The position numbers were made by a program, and so were the translations under genes. From NCBI GenBank assembly GCA_045591565.1, contig JAZNTB010000080.1, positions 1-57,843 of the forward strand: a DNA stretch of 57,843 nucleotides, read 5' to 3'. Every line of letters starts with the position of its first letter. Within the stretch, counting starts at the first letter, position 1. The notes under the pieces are model-generated. The model was not told the origin of the DNA. It saw only the letters and a program-made list of their open reading frames with translations, and searched no databases. Positions 36,519 through 43,966 of this stretch are shown here, piece after piece. The DNA comes from UBA1738 sp045591565. Lineage in GTDB: Bacteria; Bacillota; Clostridia; UBA1381.

Positions 36519-38105
36519 TTACCCTGCAGAATTAAGATTTTGTATCAGTCTTGCCATATCCTGCTTTGAAAGCTCGTACCTGTCATCAAACTTGAACTGG
36601 AGTGGTATTCCAAGCCTGTCAAGTATCCCGTTTGCGTATATAACCGTTATTGGTATATCAGGCAGGAACAAATTATCCTCACAGCTTAAAATACCAAGCT
36701 TTTTAAATGTGCCTACAGCCTCATAATATGTGCTTTCCTTTGAAACATCAGCAAAATTTTCGTTAACCTCTTCCTTTAAGTTCAAAAGGCTCGCCAAAAG
36801 AAGCACAAACTCAGAGCGTGTCACCTTTAAAAAGCTGTTATGCATATTAAGGCTTGCATATGTATCTGCCCACTTCAATATGTTCTGCGATGCAAAATCA
36901 TCCACAACATATCCGCCCGAGGACTGCGATACCGGCAAGGTATTATGCACAGAAACATTGCAAAGCGACTTAGGCTGTTGTCTTGGATATGGGCGTGCCG
37001 CAGCCTCAAGGTCAACCTCCTCTGCAGAATATATATCCACTGTTTCGTCATTGTAAATCAAAACCTGCGACAATCCATTTCCGGTGATATCACAGTATGC
37101 CATTTTCCCAAAGGTTTCAAGAGTATAGCATGGCCTCATATATCCGTCATAAAGGGTTGTACATATATCCTCTTTTTTATGTCCTGCAATATACAGCTTT
37201 CCGCTTTTGTCAAATCCGGTTACCGGCATCGGATGATATATGGTTTCGTTTTTCTCATATAAAAACTCTCCGTCAAGGTCAAAAAGCGACATATTATCAA
37301 GCAAAAGAATATCGTCCCTTGCTATATTATCCCTGAATTTGCCTATAACTATATTTTCTGCCCGCTCATCAATAGTCCACAAAACTTCTCCGTCGGCTTT
37401 ATGAGCGCGAACCTCATCGCCGCACATGATAATGACAGGTTCATCCTCCCTGTAAAGGCACTCTACAGCTATCGAGTTTATATGTCCCGGCATATCTGCC
37501 TTCCATAAAAGCTCGCCTGATGCATCAAGCACGCACGAACCGGCAATAATTTCCTCTCGTCCGTCGCCGTTTATGTCATAGACAACAGGACAATGTCCTA
37601 TATTACCCTGATAATCCCACAAAACATTGAGGTTTGCATCAAGCGCCCACATATGGCTGAACTTGTTTTTGAGAATTATATTCTGCGCATATCCTGAGCC
37701 TTCAAGGTCTGCTATAACAATGCAGTCACAGGCATACTTATCCGGAAGCGGTATGTGCTTTTTTACCTCTGCAGTTTTTCCGTCCATTACCAAAAGCTCG
37801 CCGCCCATTACTGCAATGACTTCATTTTTTCCATCTTTATCTATATCATAAATCTGAACTGGAAGATCTCCTGCCGCCTCTGCCTCGCCTTCTGTATTTC
37901 CTGTCTGCCACAGCATATCGCCAGATGCTGAAAACGCAGTTATTGCGGCAACCTGCTGCGGAAAGTACCGCTTATCTGAAACCTCTGATGCCTTTACCAT
38001 CACAAATTCCATACGGCCGTCGCCGTCGATATCGCCTATTCGCATAACACAGTTCTTGCCTGCTGCACTTATATTTATGCTGCTTTTAAAATCTATACTT
38101 TGCAT
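36519..38105 (-). CDS. Beta-propeller (VCBS/FG-GAP) protein with SLH-like C-terminus, no signal peptide
   Basis: Protein of 528 aa. Residues about 18-370 hold repeated blades with Asp-rich calcium loops (GDIDGDGRMEF, YDIDKDGKNEV, YDINGDGREEI) and a RYFPQQVAAITAF segment, resembling the propeller of rhamnogalacturonan lyases and their non-secreted relatives. Residues about 420-525 look like S-layer-homology repeats (VTRSEFVLLLASLL, ENFADVSKESTYYEAV, KKLGIL). The N-terminus MQSIDFKSSINIS is not a signal peptide or membrane anchor, which conflicts with an SLH surface role. A second propeller protein of the same general type heads the pectin operon at 52442-53806. Enzyme activity is not claimed. 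Confidence 0.75.
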   Translation of the reverse strand: MQSIDFKSSINISAAGKNCVMRIGDIDGDGRMEFVMVKASEVSDKRYFPQQVAAITAFSASGDMLWQTGNTEGEAEAAGDLPVQIYDIDKDGKNEVIAVMGGELLVMDGKTAEVKKHIPLPDKYACDCIVIADLEGSGYAQNIILKNKFSHMWALDANLNVLWDYQGNIGHCPVVYDINGDGREEIIAGSCVLDASGELLWKADMPGHINSIAVECLYREDEPVIIMCGDEVRAHKADGEVLWTIDERAENIVIGKFRDNIARDDILLLDNMSLFDLDGEFLYEKNETIYHPMPVTGFDKSGKLYIAGHKKEDICTTLYDGYMRPCYTLETFGKMAYCDITGNGLSQVLIYNDETVDIYSAEEVDLEAAARPYPRQQPKSLCNVSVHNTLPVSQSSGGYVVDDFASQNILKWADTYASLNMHNSFLKVTRSEFVLLLASLLNLKEEVNENFADVSKESTYYEAVGTFKKLGILSCEDNLFLPDIPITVIYANGILDRLGIPLQFKFDDRYELSKQDMARLIQNLNSAG

Positions 38106-38135
38106 AAAACCATAGCCTTTCTATATTTTTAAGCC

Positions 38136-38164
38136 TTATTATTTTTATTATAAGCTCGTGTCAA
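38136..38164 (-). promoter_or_regulatory. Probable promoter of the propeller gene
   Basis: Minus strand TTGACA (38164-38159), 17 bp, TAATAA (38141-38136). The -35 is perfect, the -10 imperfect; a 16-bp spacing to ATAATA is an alternative. Confidence 0.5.
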
Positions 38165-38376
38165 TTTAGGAGAACAGTGAATAATATGACCTACTATTTT
38201 CCTCCTATAAATTTCACTGATTTTCCTCAAACATTTTCCTTTAGAGTCCGCAGGAATATTAGATTTTCCTCCTCCGACAATTTATAATAAATATTAAAAT
38301 CGGCAAACTATTTTATTAAATTTAGAGACTTGACACTAGTAAAATTCCATGGGATTGTCATCCTCTGTTTATTACA
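38165..38376. other. Intergenic stretch without a gene
   Basis: No open frame with a ribosome binding site is seen. It contains four copies of TTTTCCT(C) within about 75 bases (near 38198, 38221, 38234 and 38265), which read as AGGAGGAAAAT-like purine tracts on the minus strand. A TTGACA-like TTGACA at 38330-38335 on the plus strand has no matching -10 or gene. No terminator hairpin was recognised. Confidence 0.4.
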
Positions 38377-38823
38377 CTAAATTCGAAATCTGTATACGCC
38401 AACATACGGGATTTCAAAATAGAATCTTTCATTTTCTTGATATATATAACCATATCCATAAATTGAAATATCGTTTGACTTTATTTCAACGGTAAAAAAA
38501 GGAGTTACATCAGGAGTTTCATTCGTACTCATTATCCTCGTCGGTTTAGATGTTCTAATATACTTATACAAGACTCTGCATTCTTCATCGCTTAAGTAAA
38601 TCTGTTTCCCCTCTTTTGAAACTGTTATAGATTCTATCAAAGAATAGTCGGGATAATCAAATTTCTCAGCTTTTGGAAAAATCCCATTGTAAACAGCATA
38701 TATCACAAGTGGACATATAACAAATATCAAAAGAAACATCAAAAGAAATATCGAGATAATATTTCTTTTTGCTTTTCGTACCTCTTTTTTTGTTTTTATA
38801 TCATTATCGACATAATTATCCAT
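38377..38823 (-). CDS. Hypothetical single-pass membrane protein
   Basis: 148 aa: a short basic, charged N-terminus (KTKKEVRKAKRN), one strong membrane helix (about 22-45) and an extracellular domain of about 100 residues, rich in Tyr and beta-prone (ISIYGYGYIYQ). No known family was recognised. GAGGTG lies 6 bases before the ATG. Its upstream region shares a 67-base sequence with the upstream region of the BRO-N gene, so the two may be co-regulated. Slightly lower GC than the housekeeping genes suggests an accessory origin. Confidence 0.7.
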   Translation of the reverse strand: MDNYVDNDIKTKKEVRKAKRNIISIFLLMFLLIFVICPLVIYAVYNGIFPKAEKFDYPDYSLIESITVSKEGKQIYLSDEECRVLYKYIRTSKPTRIMSTNETPDVTPFFTVEIKSNDISIYGYGYIYQENERFYFEIPYVGVYRFRI

Positions 38824-38865
38824 TGTAACACCTCTTTTTAGATTTTTTCAACATCTTCCGACATA

Positions 38866-38894
38866 ATTATGCGGGACAGACGGTTTAGATGCCA
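38866..38894 (-). promoter_or_regulatory. Promoter-like repeat, copy 1 (membrane protein gene)
   Basis: Minus strand TGGCAT (38894-38889), 17 bp, CATAAT (38871-38866). The spacer CTAAACCGTCTGTCCC is identical to that of copy 2. The extended similarity covers 38873-38939. Confidence 0.45.
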
Positions 38895-38939
38895 CTTATT
38901 TTAGCAACAAGTTCGTGACAAGCTAGGAACAAAAAATCA
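38873..38939 (-). repeat. Direct repeat, copy 1 of a 67-base upstream element
   Basis: Contains GCATCTAAACCGTCTGTCCC (minus strand, 38892-38873), identical to copy 2 at 39846-39865, and a second conserved block near the distal end (TGATTTTTTGTTCCTAGCTT, with mismatches to copy 2). It reaches the stop codon of the BRO-N gene. Confidence 0.7.
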
Positions 38940-39785
38940 CTCTTCTTCTATAACTTCCTCAATCAAATCAACTACAACTTTATTTAATTCAGCTGCATTT
39001 TGAGGAGTAATAGCAGGCTTTCCTGTTTCCGTTTCTAATGCTTGTCTTGCAATCTTGGCAACATTTCCACCACGTTTTGCAACCTTAATATTTTCTGATA
39101 AACCTTGCGGATGTTCTTCTTTCGAAATGTCCGTCGTAGATGTTTCCGCAAGCATATTCAATATAAGTTCGGTTGTACTCATATTGTCTCTCAAATTTTC
39201 TTTTGTAAGACCTTTAAGATTTTTATATTTTCTTGTTGTCATCCCTGACCACGCTTTTGTTATTTCATCGGTAAGAATTGCATATTCTTTACCTTCCTCA
39301 ACTCCATGTTGTTGCCATTGTGCTGTTAGTTCATTACGCACTCTTATAGATAATATTCGTTGATGAATCCATTCTTCATCATATCCCTTTTTCAAATATG
39401 TTTCCAACGCCCTATCTATCGCAAGTTCAGGATCAATGGTTTCCTCAATACGCTCCTTGCCGACTTCTGCAAGCCACATTTTAAAAGGTTCTGCCTTTGA
39501 TGATGGAATTGATTGAATAAGTCTTAACAGATTTGTCGTATCAACAACATCTGTCATTCGTTTTTTGCCATCAGGTGCGGTCATCTTCAAACCGTGACAA
39601 TTTGTCACGGTTTCATTTCCCTCGGCTTTTAATCTCTGTTTCAACTTTCTCCAATATGCTGTTGGAGCTTTGCTATCTGTTAAAACTGATACCACATCAA
39701 CAACAGAAAAATACCATTCTTCTATTTCTTCATTCCAAGCAGTTCTTATTCTTTTATCTTCAAATATTTGTATTTGATTATCCAT
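38937..39785 (-). CDS. BRO-N / DinD-like protein (phage antirepressor family)
   Basis: 282-aa protein with an N-terminal BRO-N-type domain (about 5-110: WYFSVVDVVSVLTDSKAPTA ... LLRLIQSIPSSKAEPFKMWL) and a C-terminal part like DNA-damage-inducible protein D (GGNVAKIARQALETETGKP). Such proteins occur as prophage antirepressors but also alone in gut Clostridia chromosomes, where their role is unknown. Start 39785 follows GGAGGTT by 6 bases; the ORF extends to 39824 without a site. No integrase or phage structural gene is nearby, so a prophage is not called. Confidence 0.85.
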   Translation of the reverse strand: MDNQIQIFEDKRIRTAWNEEIEEWYFSVVDVVSVLTDSKAPTAYWRKLKQRLKAEGNETVTNCHGLKMTAPDGKKRMTDVVDTTNLLRLIQSIPSSKAEPFKMWLAEVGKERIEETIDPELAIDRALETYLKKGYDEEWIHQRILSIRVRNELTAQWQQHGVEEGKEYAILTDEITKAWSGMTTRKYKNLKGLTKENLRDNMSTTELILNMLAETSTTDISKEEHPQGLSENIKVAKRGGNVAKIARQALETETGKPAITPQNAAELNKVVVDLIEEVIEEE

Positions 39786-39838
39786 ATGTATAACCTCCGT
39801 AAAAGAGTTTTGTGTTTTCGTCAAATTGCGACACCCCG

Positions 39839-39867
39839 CATATAAGGGACAGACGGTTTAGATGCAA
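39839..39867 (-). promoter_or_regulatory. Promoter-like repeat, copy 2 (BRO-N gene)
   Basis: Minus strand TTGCAT (39867-39862), 17 bp, TATATG (39844-39839). The spacer is the conserved CTAAACCGTCTGTCCC. It places the shared repeat exactly between -35 and -10, as in copy 1, where a regulator could bind. Confidence 0.5.
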
Positions 39868-39912
39868 GCCTGTTTCATAGGTAGTTCGTGGTAAGTTAAG
39901 GACAAAAAATCA
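39846..39912 (-). repeat. Direct repeat, copy 2 of the 67-base upstream element
   Basis: Same 20-base core as copy 1 (39865-39846 on the minus strand) plus the distal TGATTTTTTGTCC block near 39912. The two copies are 973 bases apart and bracket the BRO-N gene. Confidence 0.7.
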
Positions 39913-39915
39913 TAT

Positions 39916-40210
39916 TTAGCTAATCACATACAGTATAAACAAATCAAGCAACGCTACGCACACACAGAAAAATGCACTTATACGAAATAAGATAAGTTCA
40001 AACTTTGTTCCACATATTTTCTTACATATTCCAAAATTAAGTACGCAACCTAAAAACCCTAAAATCCAGCCCGATATATACCAACCAATATCGCCGACGA
40101 CACCAAAATCGAAACAGATAAAATCTAATAAAGATATAAATTTTACCAAAATAAGTAATGTGATAATCACAGAAACAATCTTGGCTATTATTTTCAACGT
40201 TTTTTTTCAT
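39916..40210 (-). CDS. Small hydrophobic membrane protein with a frameshift in an A8 tract at its start
   Basis: The main frame (39916-40197, about 93 aa) has three membrane segments (IVSVIITLLILV, IGWYISGWILGFLGCVL, FRISAFFCVCVALLDLFILYV) but would have to begin with TTG at 40197 without a ribosome binding site. A proper site, GGAAAGGAG, lies 7 bases before ATG 40210, which is in another frame. Between them is a run of eight A's; with seven A's the sequence would read MKKTLKIIAKIVSV and join the two. So either an indel has damaged the start, the run is read by slippage, or the assembly is off by one base. No family recognised. Confidence 0.55.
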
Positions 40211-40220
40211 AACTGCACTC

Positions 40221-40396
40221 CTTTCCAAGGTTTCTCCTTGAGGAGAGGCTCCGTCGCAGGCGGTGTGAGGTGTTGTAGGGTTCGTCGGAAACCGCCGAAC
40301 CGTTATTTTGTACTTGCGGCACATCCTAAAGGCTGTGCCCTACAGCCCACCTCATCCGTCAGCTATCGCTGACATCTTCCCCTCAAGGGGAAGGCC
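40221..40396. repeat. MITE-like palindromic intergenic element
   Basis: About 176 bases with long imperfect terminal inverted repeats. The left end (CTCCTTGAGGAGAGGCTCCG ... GGTGTGAGGTGTTGTAGGG) is the reverse complement, with mismatches, of the right end (CCCTACAGCCCACCTCATCC ... CTTCCCCTCAAGGGGAAGG). Such elements with a CCTTGAGG core are scattered in gut Clostridia. It encodes nothing and could fold as one long hairpin, acting as a terminator between the minus-strand small membrane gene and the plus-strand protease gene. Confidence 0.75.
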
Positions 40397-40446
40397 TTTT
40401 TATCCTTCGTATATCATTTCAATATGATTTGTGGCCAATTTATCTA

Positions 40447-40465
40447 AATTCAACTTTGTTGAATT
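40447..40465. promoter_or_regulatory. Operator-like inverted repeat upstream of the TepA-like gene
   Basis: Perfect 8-3-8 palindrome AATTCAAC ttt GTTGAATT, 66 bases before the start codon. A weak TTCAAC-16-TATCAT promoter (40449-40476) would overlap it. Regulator unknown. Confidence 0.4.
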
Positions 40466-40530
40466 CATTGTATCATATTTTTTCACATTTTGCAAATAAT
40501 AGCTGAAAAACAAAAAAGCGAGGGATACTT

Positions 40531-41202
40531 TTGCAAGAAGAAAACAATGTTCAGGAAAAGGATACTGCGGATATTATTACCACCAAAAATTCACGAGGGT
40601 GCATACGATGCTTAAACATCATTGGCACAATCGAAGGTCACGCAGTACTCGGTCCGCAAACAAAAACAACAAAATACGAGCATGTCCTGCCACAGCTTGT
40701 TGAGGCGGAGGAGGACGATGAGGTTGACGGTCTTTTAATCCTGTTAAACACCGTCGGCGGAGATGTGGAGGCTGGTCTTGCCATTGCAGAAATGATATCA
40801 GGACTTTCAAAGCCCAAGGTTTCTCTGGTCCTTGGCGGCGGTCATTCCATCGGTGTGCCGCTTGCTGTGTCGGCAGATGTTTCCTTTATTGCGCCGTCTG
40901 CCACAATGACAGTGCACCCTATGCGCACAAGCGGTACAGTTATAGGCGTGGAACAGACCTTTGAATATATGAAACGAATGCAGGACAGGATTATTGAATT
41001 TATAGTCCGCCACTCAAAGGTGGAATACGACACTTACAAAAATATGATGCTTACAACCGACCAGATAGCCAATGATGTCGGGACTGTTCTCTTTGGCGAG
41101 AAAGCTGTGGAATGCGGTCTTATCGACAAAACCGGTACTCTTTGCGACGCAATGAATGTCCTTTACGGGCTTATCAAAAGCCGTAAATCCAAAAAAGGCT
41201 GA
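40531..41202 (+). CDS. ClpP-like serine protease, TepA/YmfB family
   Basis: Cytosolic ClpP/crotonase-fold peptidase of 223 aa. The catalytic Ser is in LGGGHSIGVPLAVSAD, the His in MTVHPMRTSG and the likely Asp in the following helix region. TepA family members (B. subtilis YmfB) were linked to protein secretion and to spore-protein processing. An N-terminal acidic extension of about 25 residues precedes the domain. The start codon is TTG with GAGGGA 6 bases upstream. Single gene, followed directly by the copA promoter. Confidence 0.88.
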   Translation: MQEENNVQEKDTADIITTKNSRGCIRCLNIIGTIEGHAVLGPQTKTTKYEHVLPQLVEAEEDDEVDGLLILLNTVGGDVEAGLAIAEMISGLSKPKVSLVLGGGHSIGVPLAVSADVSFIAPSATMTVHPMRTSGTVIGVEQTFEYMKRMQDRIIEFIVRHSKVEYDTYKNMMLTTDQIANDVGTVLFGEKAVECGLIDKTGTLCDAMNVLYGLIKSRKSKKG

Positions 41203-41231
41203 TTGACAATTTTTTTTCAAAGTAGTATAAT
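41203..41231 (+). promoter_or_regulatory. Consensus sigma-A promoter of copA
   Basis: TTGACA (41203-41208), 17 bp, TATAAT (41226-41231), both perfect. It begins one base after the TepA-like stop codon. No CsoR- or CopY-type operator was recognised, though the spacer holds a long T-run. Confidence 0.9.
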
Positions 41232-41264
41232 TGTTACTGAAAATCTTTGGTTTTGGAGGTAACG

Positions 41265-43733
41265 ATGAATCAAAAATTTGATGTTTTGGGTATGTCCTGC
41301 TCGGCATGCTCGTCCAAAATACAAAATAAACTCTGCAAAACCGACGGAGTTACATCCGCCGAGGTAAATCTTCTGACAAATTCAATGACGGTTGATTTTG
41401 ATTCAGGACTATTGGATAATGACAAAATAATTAAAATCGTACAGGCACTCGGCTATGACGCAAAAATCCCCGGCGGAAAAACACAGGAAGCACCAAAGCC
41501 TGCCGAAGAGGAAGTCAAAAGTATGAAGAAAAGGCTTATCCTCTCTTTTGCTTTCCTTCTTCCGCTTATGTATGTTTCAATGGGGTCTATGATAGGGCTT
41601 CCGCTTCCGGCATTTCTGACCGGAGCAGAAAATGCAGTTTCCTTTGCATTTGCCCAGTTCCTTCTGTGTCTGCCTGTACTTTATGTAAACAGGAAATTTT
41701 TTACAGGCGGTTTTGGTTCGCTCTGGCGCCGTTCCCCGAATATGGACAGTCTTATTGCCATAGGCTCAACAGCATCTTTAGCATATGGTATATTTGAAAT
41801 TTTTCGTATGAGCTACGGCTTGGGGGCCGGTGATATGGCGTTGGTACACAAATACCACATGGATTTGTACTTTGAAACAGCTGCAATGATTCCTGCACTT
41901 ATAACGCTCGGTAAATTTCTCGAAACCCTGTCAAAAGGCAGAACAAGCGAGGCAATCAACCGGCTTATGAATCTGTCGCCGAAAAAGGCGCTCGTCATAC
42001 GAGGCGAGGAGGAAATAGAAATTGATGCCCAGGACCTTTCTGTCGGTGATATTATTGCAGTAAAACCCGGTATGACAATTCCTGCTGACGGAAAGATTAT
42101 ATTCGGTACAACCTCTGTCGATGAATCCATGCTGACCGGCGAGAGCATTCCCTGCGAAAAACAGGTGGGTGACAAAGTTACAACCGCCACAGTCAACAAG
42201 TCAGGCTATATACGGTTTACTGCCGAAAAGGTGGGTGAAAACACAGCATTTTACGAAATCATACGGCTCATTGAAGAAGCTTCTGCAAAAAAAGCACCTA
42301 TTTCAAAGCTTGCAGATAAAATTGCAGGGATTTTCGTGCCGACGGTTATGATTATTGCCCTCATAACCTTTGCTGTATGGATGATAAATGGCAGCGCGTT
42401 TGAATCGGCACTGTCCTTTGCAATATGTGTACTTGTCGTTTCCTGTCCATGTGCTCTCGGTCTTGCAACGCCGGTTGCTGTAATGGCCGGCACAGGCAAG
42501 GGTGCAGAAAACGGAATTCTGATTAAATCAGGCGAAGCGCTCGAAACAGCGCACAGCGTGGATATAGTTATTTTAGACAAAACAGGAACTATAACCGAAG
42601 GAAAGCCTGCCGTAACCGATGTTTTTGGCGATGAGTCAGCTCTCCTGCCGATAGCGTATGCACTCGAAAGCGGCAGTGAGCATCCGCTTGCAAAGGCAGT
42701 ATGCGATTACTGTGATAAAAAGGCTGTCAAAAAAGGATATGCTGAAGAATTTGAGGCACTCACCGGTCTTGGCGTAAAGGGAATCATCGACGGCAGCGAA
42801 TGTGCCGGTGGAGGTTACAGATATATAAGCAAAACATGTACACTTTCTCCGGAGTATGAAAAGCTCCATACCGAGCTTTCAAATCAGGGCAAGAGTGTAA
42901 TTTTCTTTACTCGGGGCGGCGAGGTTATAGGCTGCATCGGCATAGCTGACAAAATAAAGGACAGCGCAAAGGGCGCAGTATCCGAGCTTTACCGAATGGG
43001 AATAGATGTTATAATGCTGACGGGCGACAACGAATATGCAGCAGGCGAAACTGCAAAACAGGCAGGAATAAAAACAGTTATTTCAAATGTTCTTCCCGAG
43101 GACAAGGAAAAGAAAATTGCCGAGCTAAAAGCCCAGGGAAAACGAGTTGCCATGGTTGGCGACGGCATAAACGATTCCCCTGCATTAATTGCTGCCGATG
43201 TCGGTATGGCTATAGGCACAGGAACCGATGTCGCGATAGAAAGTGCGGATATTGTGCTTATGCACAGCGATATTTTCTCTGTACCAAACGCAATAAAGCT
43301 CTCAAAGGCTGTAGTTAAAAACATAAAAGAAAACCTCTTTTGGGCGTTCTTTTATAATTCAATAGGAATACCTGTCGCAGCAGGCGTATTCTTCCATTCC
43401 TTTAGCTTAAAGCTTAGTCCGATGTTAGGTGCTCTCGCGATGAGTCTTTCAAGCGTTTGCGTTGTAAGTAATGCGCTAAGGCTCAAGCTGTTAAAACTCA
43501 CAGAAAATAAAGCAAATGAAACCAAGGAGGAAAACAAAATGAAAAAGGTAATAATTGACGGTATGATGTGTATGCATTGTGTAGGCAGCGTAAAGAAAGC
43601 GCTTGCTGAAGGCGGCATTGAAGCAAATGTAGTACTTGAGGAAAACTGTGCTTACATAGAGGACAGCGCAGATAACGAACAGGTAAAAAGCATCATTGAA
43701 AATGCCGGATATACTGTGGTTAGTATAAACTAA
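41265..43733 (+). CDS. copA: Cu(I)-exporting P1B-type ATPase with a C-terminal CopZ-like domain
   Basis: Copper exporter of 822 aa. N-terminal heavy-metal domain with GMSCSAC (Cys12, Cys15), then membrane helices, actuator motif LTGESIP, metal-binding CPC in VVSCPCALGLATPV, phosphorylation motif DKTGTITEG, SEHPLAKA, and hinge MVGDGINDSPALI. The Cu(I) signatures YN (FFYNSIGIPVAAG) and MSxSS (AMSLSSV) in the last helices are present. After a short charged linker (ENKANETKEE) comes a second heavy-metal domain with MMCMHC (Cys769, Cys772). That is unusual: extra domains in CopA are normally N-terminal. The start at 41265 follows TTGGAGGTAACG; earlier TTGs lie inside or before that site. Confidence 0.95.
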   Translation: MNQKFDVLGMSCSACSSKIQNKLCKTDGVTSAEVNLLTNSMTVDFDSGLLDNDKIIKIVQALGYDAKIPGGKTQEAPKPAEEEVKSMKKRLILSFAFLLPLMYVSMGSMIGLPLPAFLTGAENAVSFAFAQFLLCLPVLYVNRKFFTGGFGSLWRRSPNMDSLIAIGSTASLAYGIFEIFRMSYGLGAGDMALVHKYHMDLYFETAAMIPALITLGKFLETLSKGRTSEAINRLMNLSPKKALVIRGEEEIEIDAQDLSVGDIIAVKPGMTIPADGKIIFGTTSVDESMLTGESIPCEKQVGDKVTTATVNKSGYIRFTAEKVGENTAFYEIIRLIEEASAKKAPISKLADKIAGIFVPTVMIIALITFAVWMINGSAFESALSFAICVLVVSCPCALGLATPVAVMAGTGKGAENGILIKSGEALETAHSVDIVILDKTGTITEGKPAVTDVFGDESALLPIAYALESGSEHPLAKAVCDYCDKKAVKKGYAEEFEALTGLGVKGIIDGSECAGGGYRYISKTCTLSPEYEKLHTELSNQGKSVIFFTRGGEVIGCIGIADKIKDSAKGAVSELYRMGIDVIMLTGDNEYAAGETAKQAGIKTVISNVLPEDKEKKIAELKAQGKRVAMVGDGINDSPALIAADVGMAIGTGTDVAIESADIVLMHSDIFSVPNAIKLSKAVVKNIKENLFWAFFYNSIGIPVAAGVFFHSFSLKLSPMLGALAMSLSSVCVVSNALRLKLLKLTENKANETKEENKMKKVIIDGMMCMHCVGSVKKALAEGGIEANVVLEENCAYIEDSADNEQVKSIIENAGYTVVSIN
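43539..43733 (+). CDS. Internal in-frame CopZ-like copper chaperone start inside copA
   Basis: Within the copA frame, AAGGAGG (43524-43530) lies 8 bases before ATG 43539, as good a ribosome binding site as any in the window. Initiation here would give a 64-aa protein beginning MKKVIIDGMMCMHC, complete from the first strand of the ferredoxin-like fold to the end, with a copper-binding CxxC at residues 11 and 14. That is exactly a free CopZ chaperone. So one gene may give both the ATPase with a tethered chaperone and a soluble chaperone. Alternatively the copA stop was lost recently and a former copA-copZ pair became fused. Internal initiation is inferred, not shown. Confidence 0.55.
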   Translation: MKKVIIDGMMCMHCVGSVKKALAEGGIEANVVLEENCAYIEDSADNEQVKSIIENAGYTVVSIN

Positions 43734-43740
43734 GTCTTAT

Positions 43741-43922
43741 ATAAAAAAGCTTCTGATAGAAGCCCCGCCTGCGGGCGTAGGATTTTGGTAGCAGTTTTGT
43801 TATTCCGTCATTGCTAAGCGCAATTTCCTGCATAATAAAAAAGCTTCTGATAGAAGCCCCGCCTGCGGGCGTAGGATTTTGGTTTTGTTATTCCGTCATT
43901 GCTAAACGCAATTTCCTGCATA
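43741..43922. repeat. Tandem direct repeat, two copies of about 90 bases
   Basis: Copy 1 is 43741-43834 and copy 2 is 43835-43922; they differ by a six-base insertion (TAGCAG in copy 1) and one substitution (AAGCG/AAACG). Each holds two small hairpins, GCTTCT gat AGAAGC and CCCGC ct GCGGG. A third copy begins (ATAAAAAA at 43923) but diverges into a terminator. It lies directly after copA and codes for nothing. Confidence 0.85.
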
Positions 43923-43924
43923 AT

Positions 43925-43958
43925 AAAAAACGAGCACCTATGCGGTGTTCGTTTTTTT
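43925..43958. terminator. Bidirectional terminator between copA and the lipoprotein gene
   Basis: CGAGCACC (43931-43938), 5-base loop, GGTGTTCG (43944-43951) with six A's before and seven T's after. It would stop copA from the left and the amino-acid transporter operon from the right. Confidence 0.85.
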
Positions 43959-43966
43959 ATTTATTC

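Noticed and set aside
38866..39912. Integron attC sites around the BRO-N gene
   Set aside because: The repeats lack the GTTRRRY and RYYYAAC core ends and the required palindromic layout, and no integrase is near.
40037..40324. Alternative frame over the small membrane gene
   Set aside because: It uses the good ribosome binding site but quickly becomes basic/aromatic noise and crosses the MITE-like repeat; the hydrophobic frame is the real one, shifted at the A8 run.
38377..40396. Prophage or prophage remnant
   Set aside because: Only a BRO-N-type gene points that way; there is no integrase, terminase, capsid or lysis gene and no attachment-site pair at a tRNA.
43741..43922. CRISPR array
   Set aside because: The repeats are about 90 bases, directly adjacent with no unique spacers, and no cas genes are present anywhere in the window.
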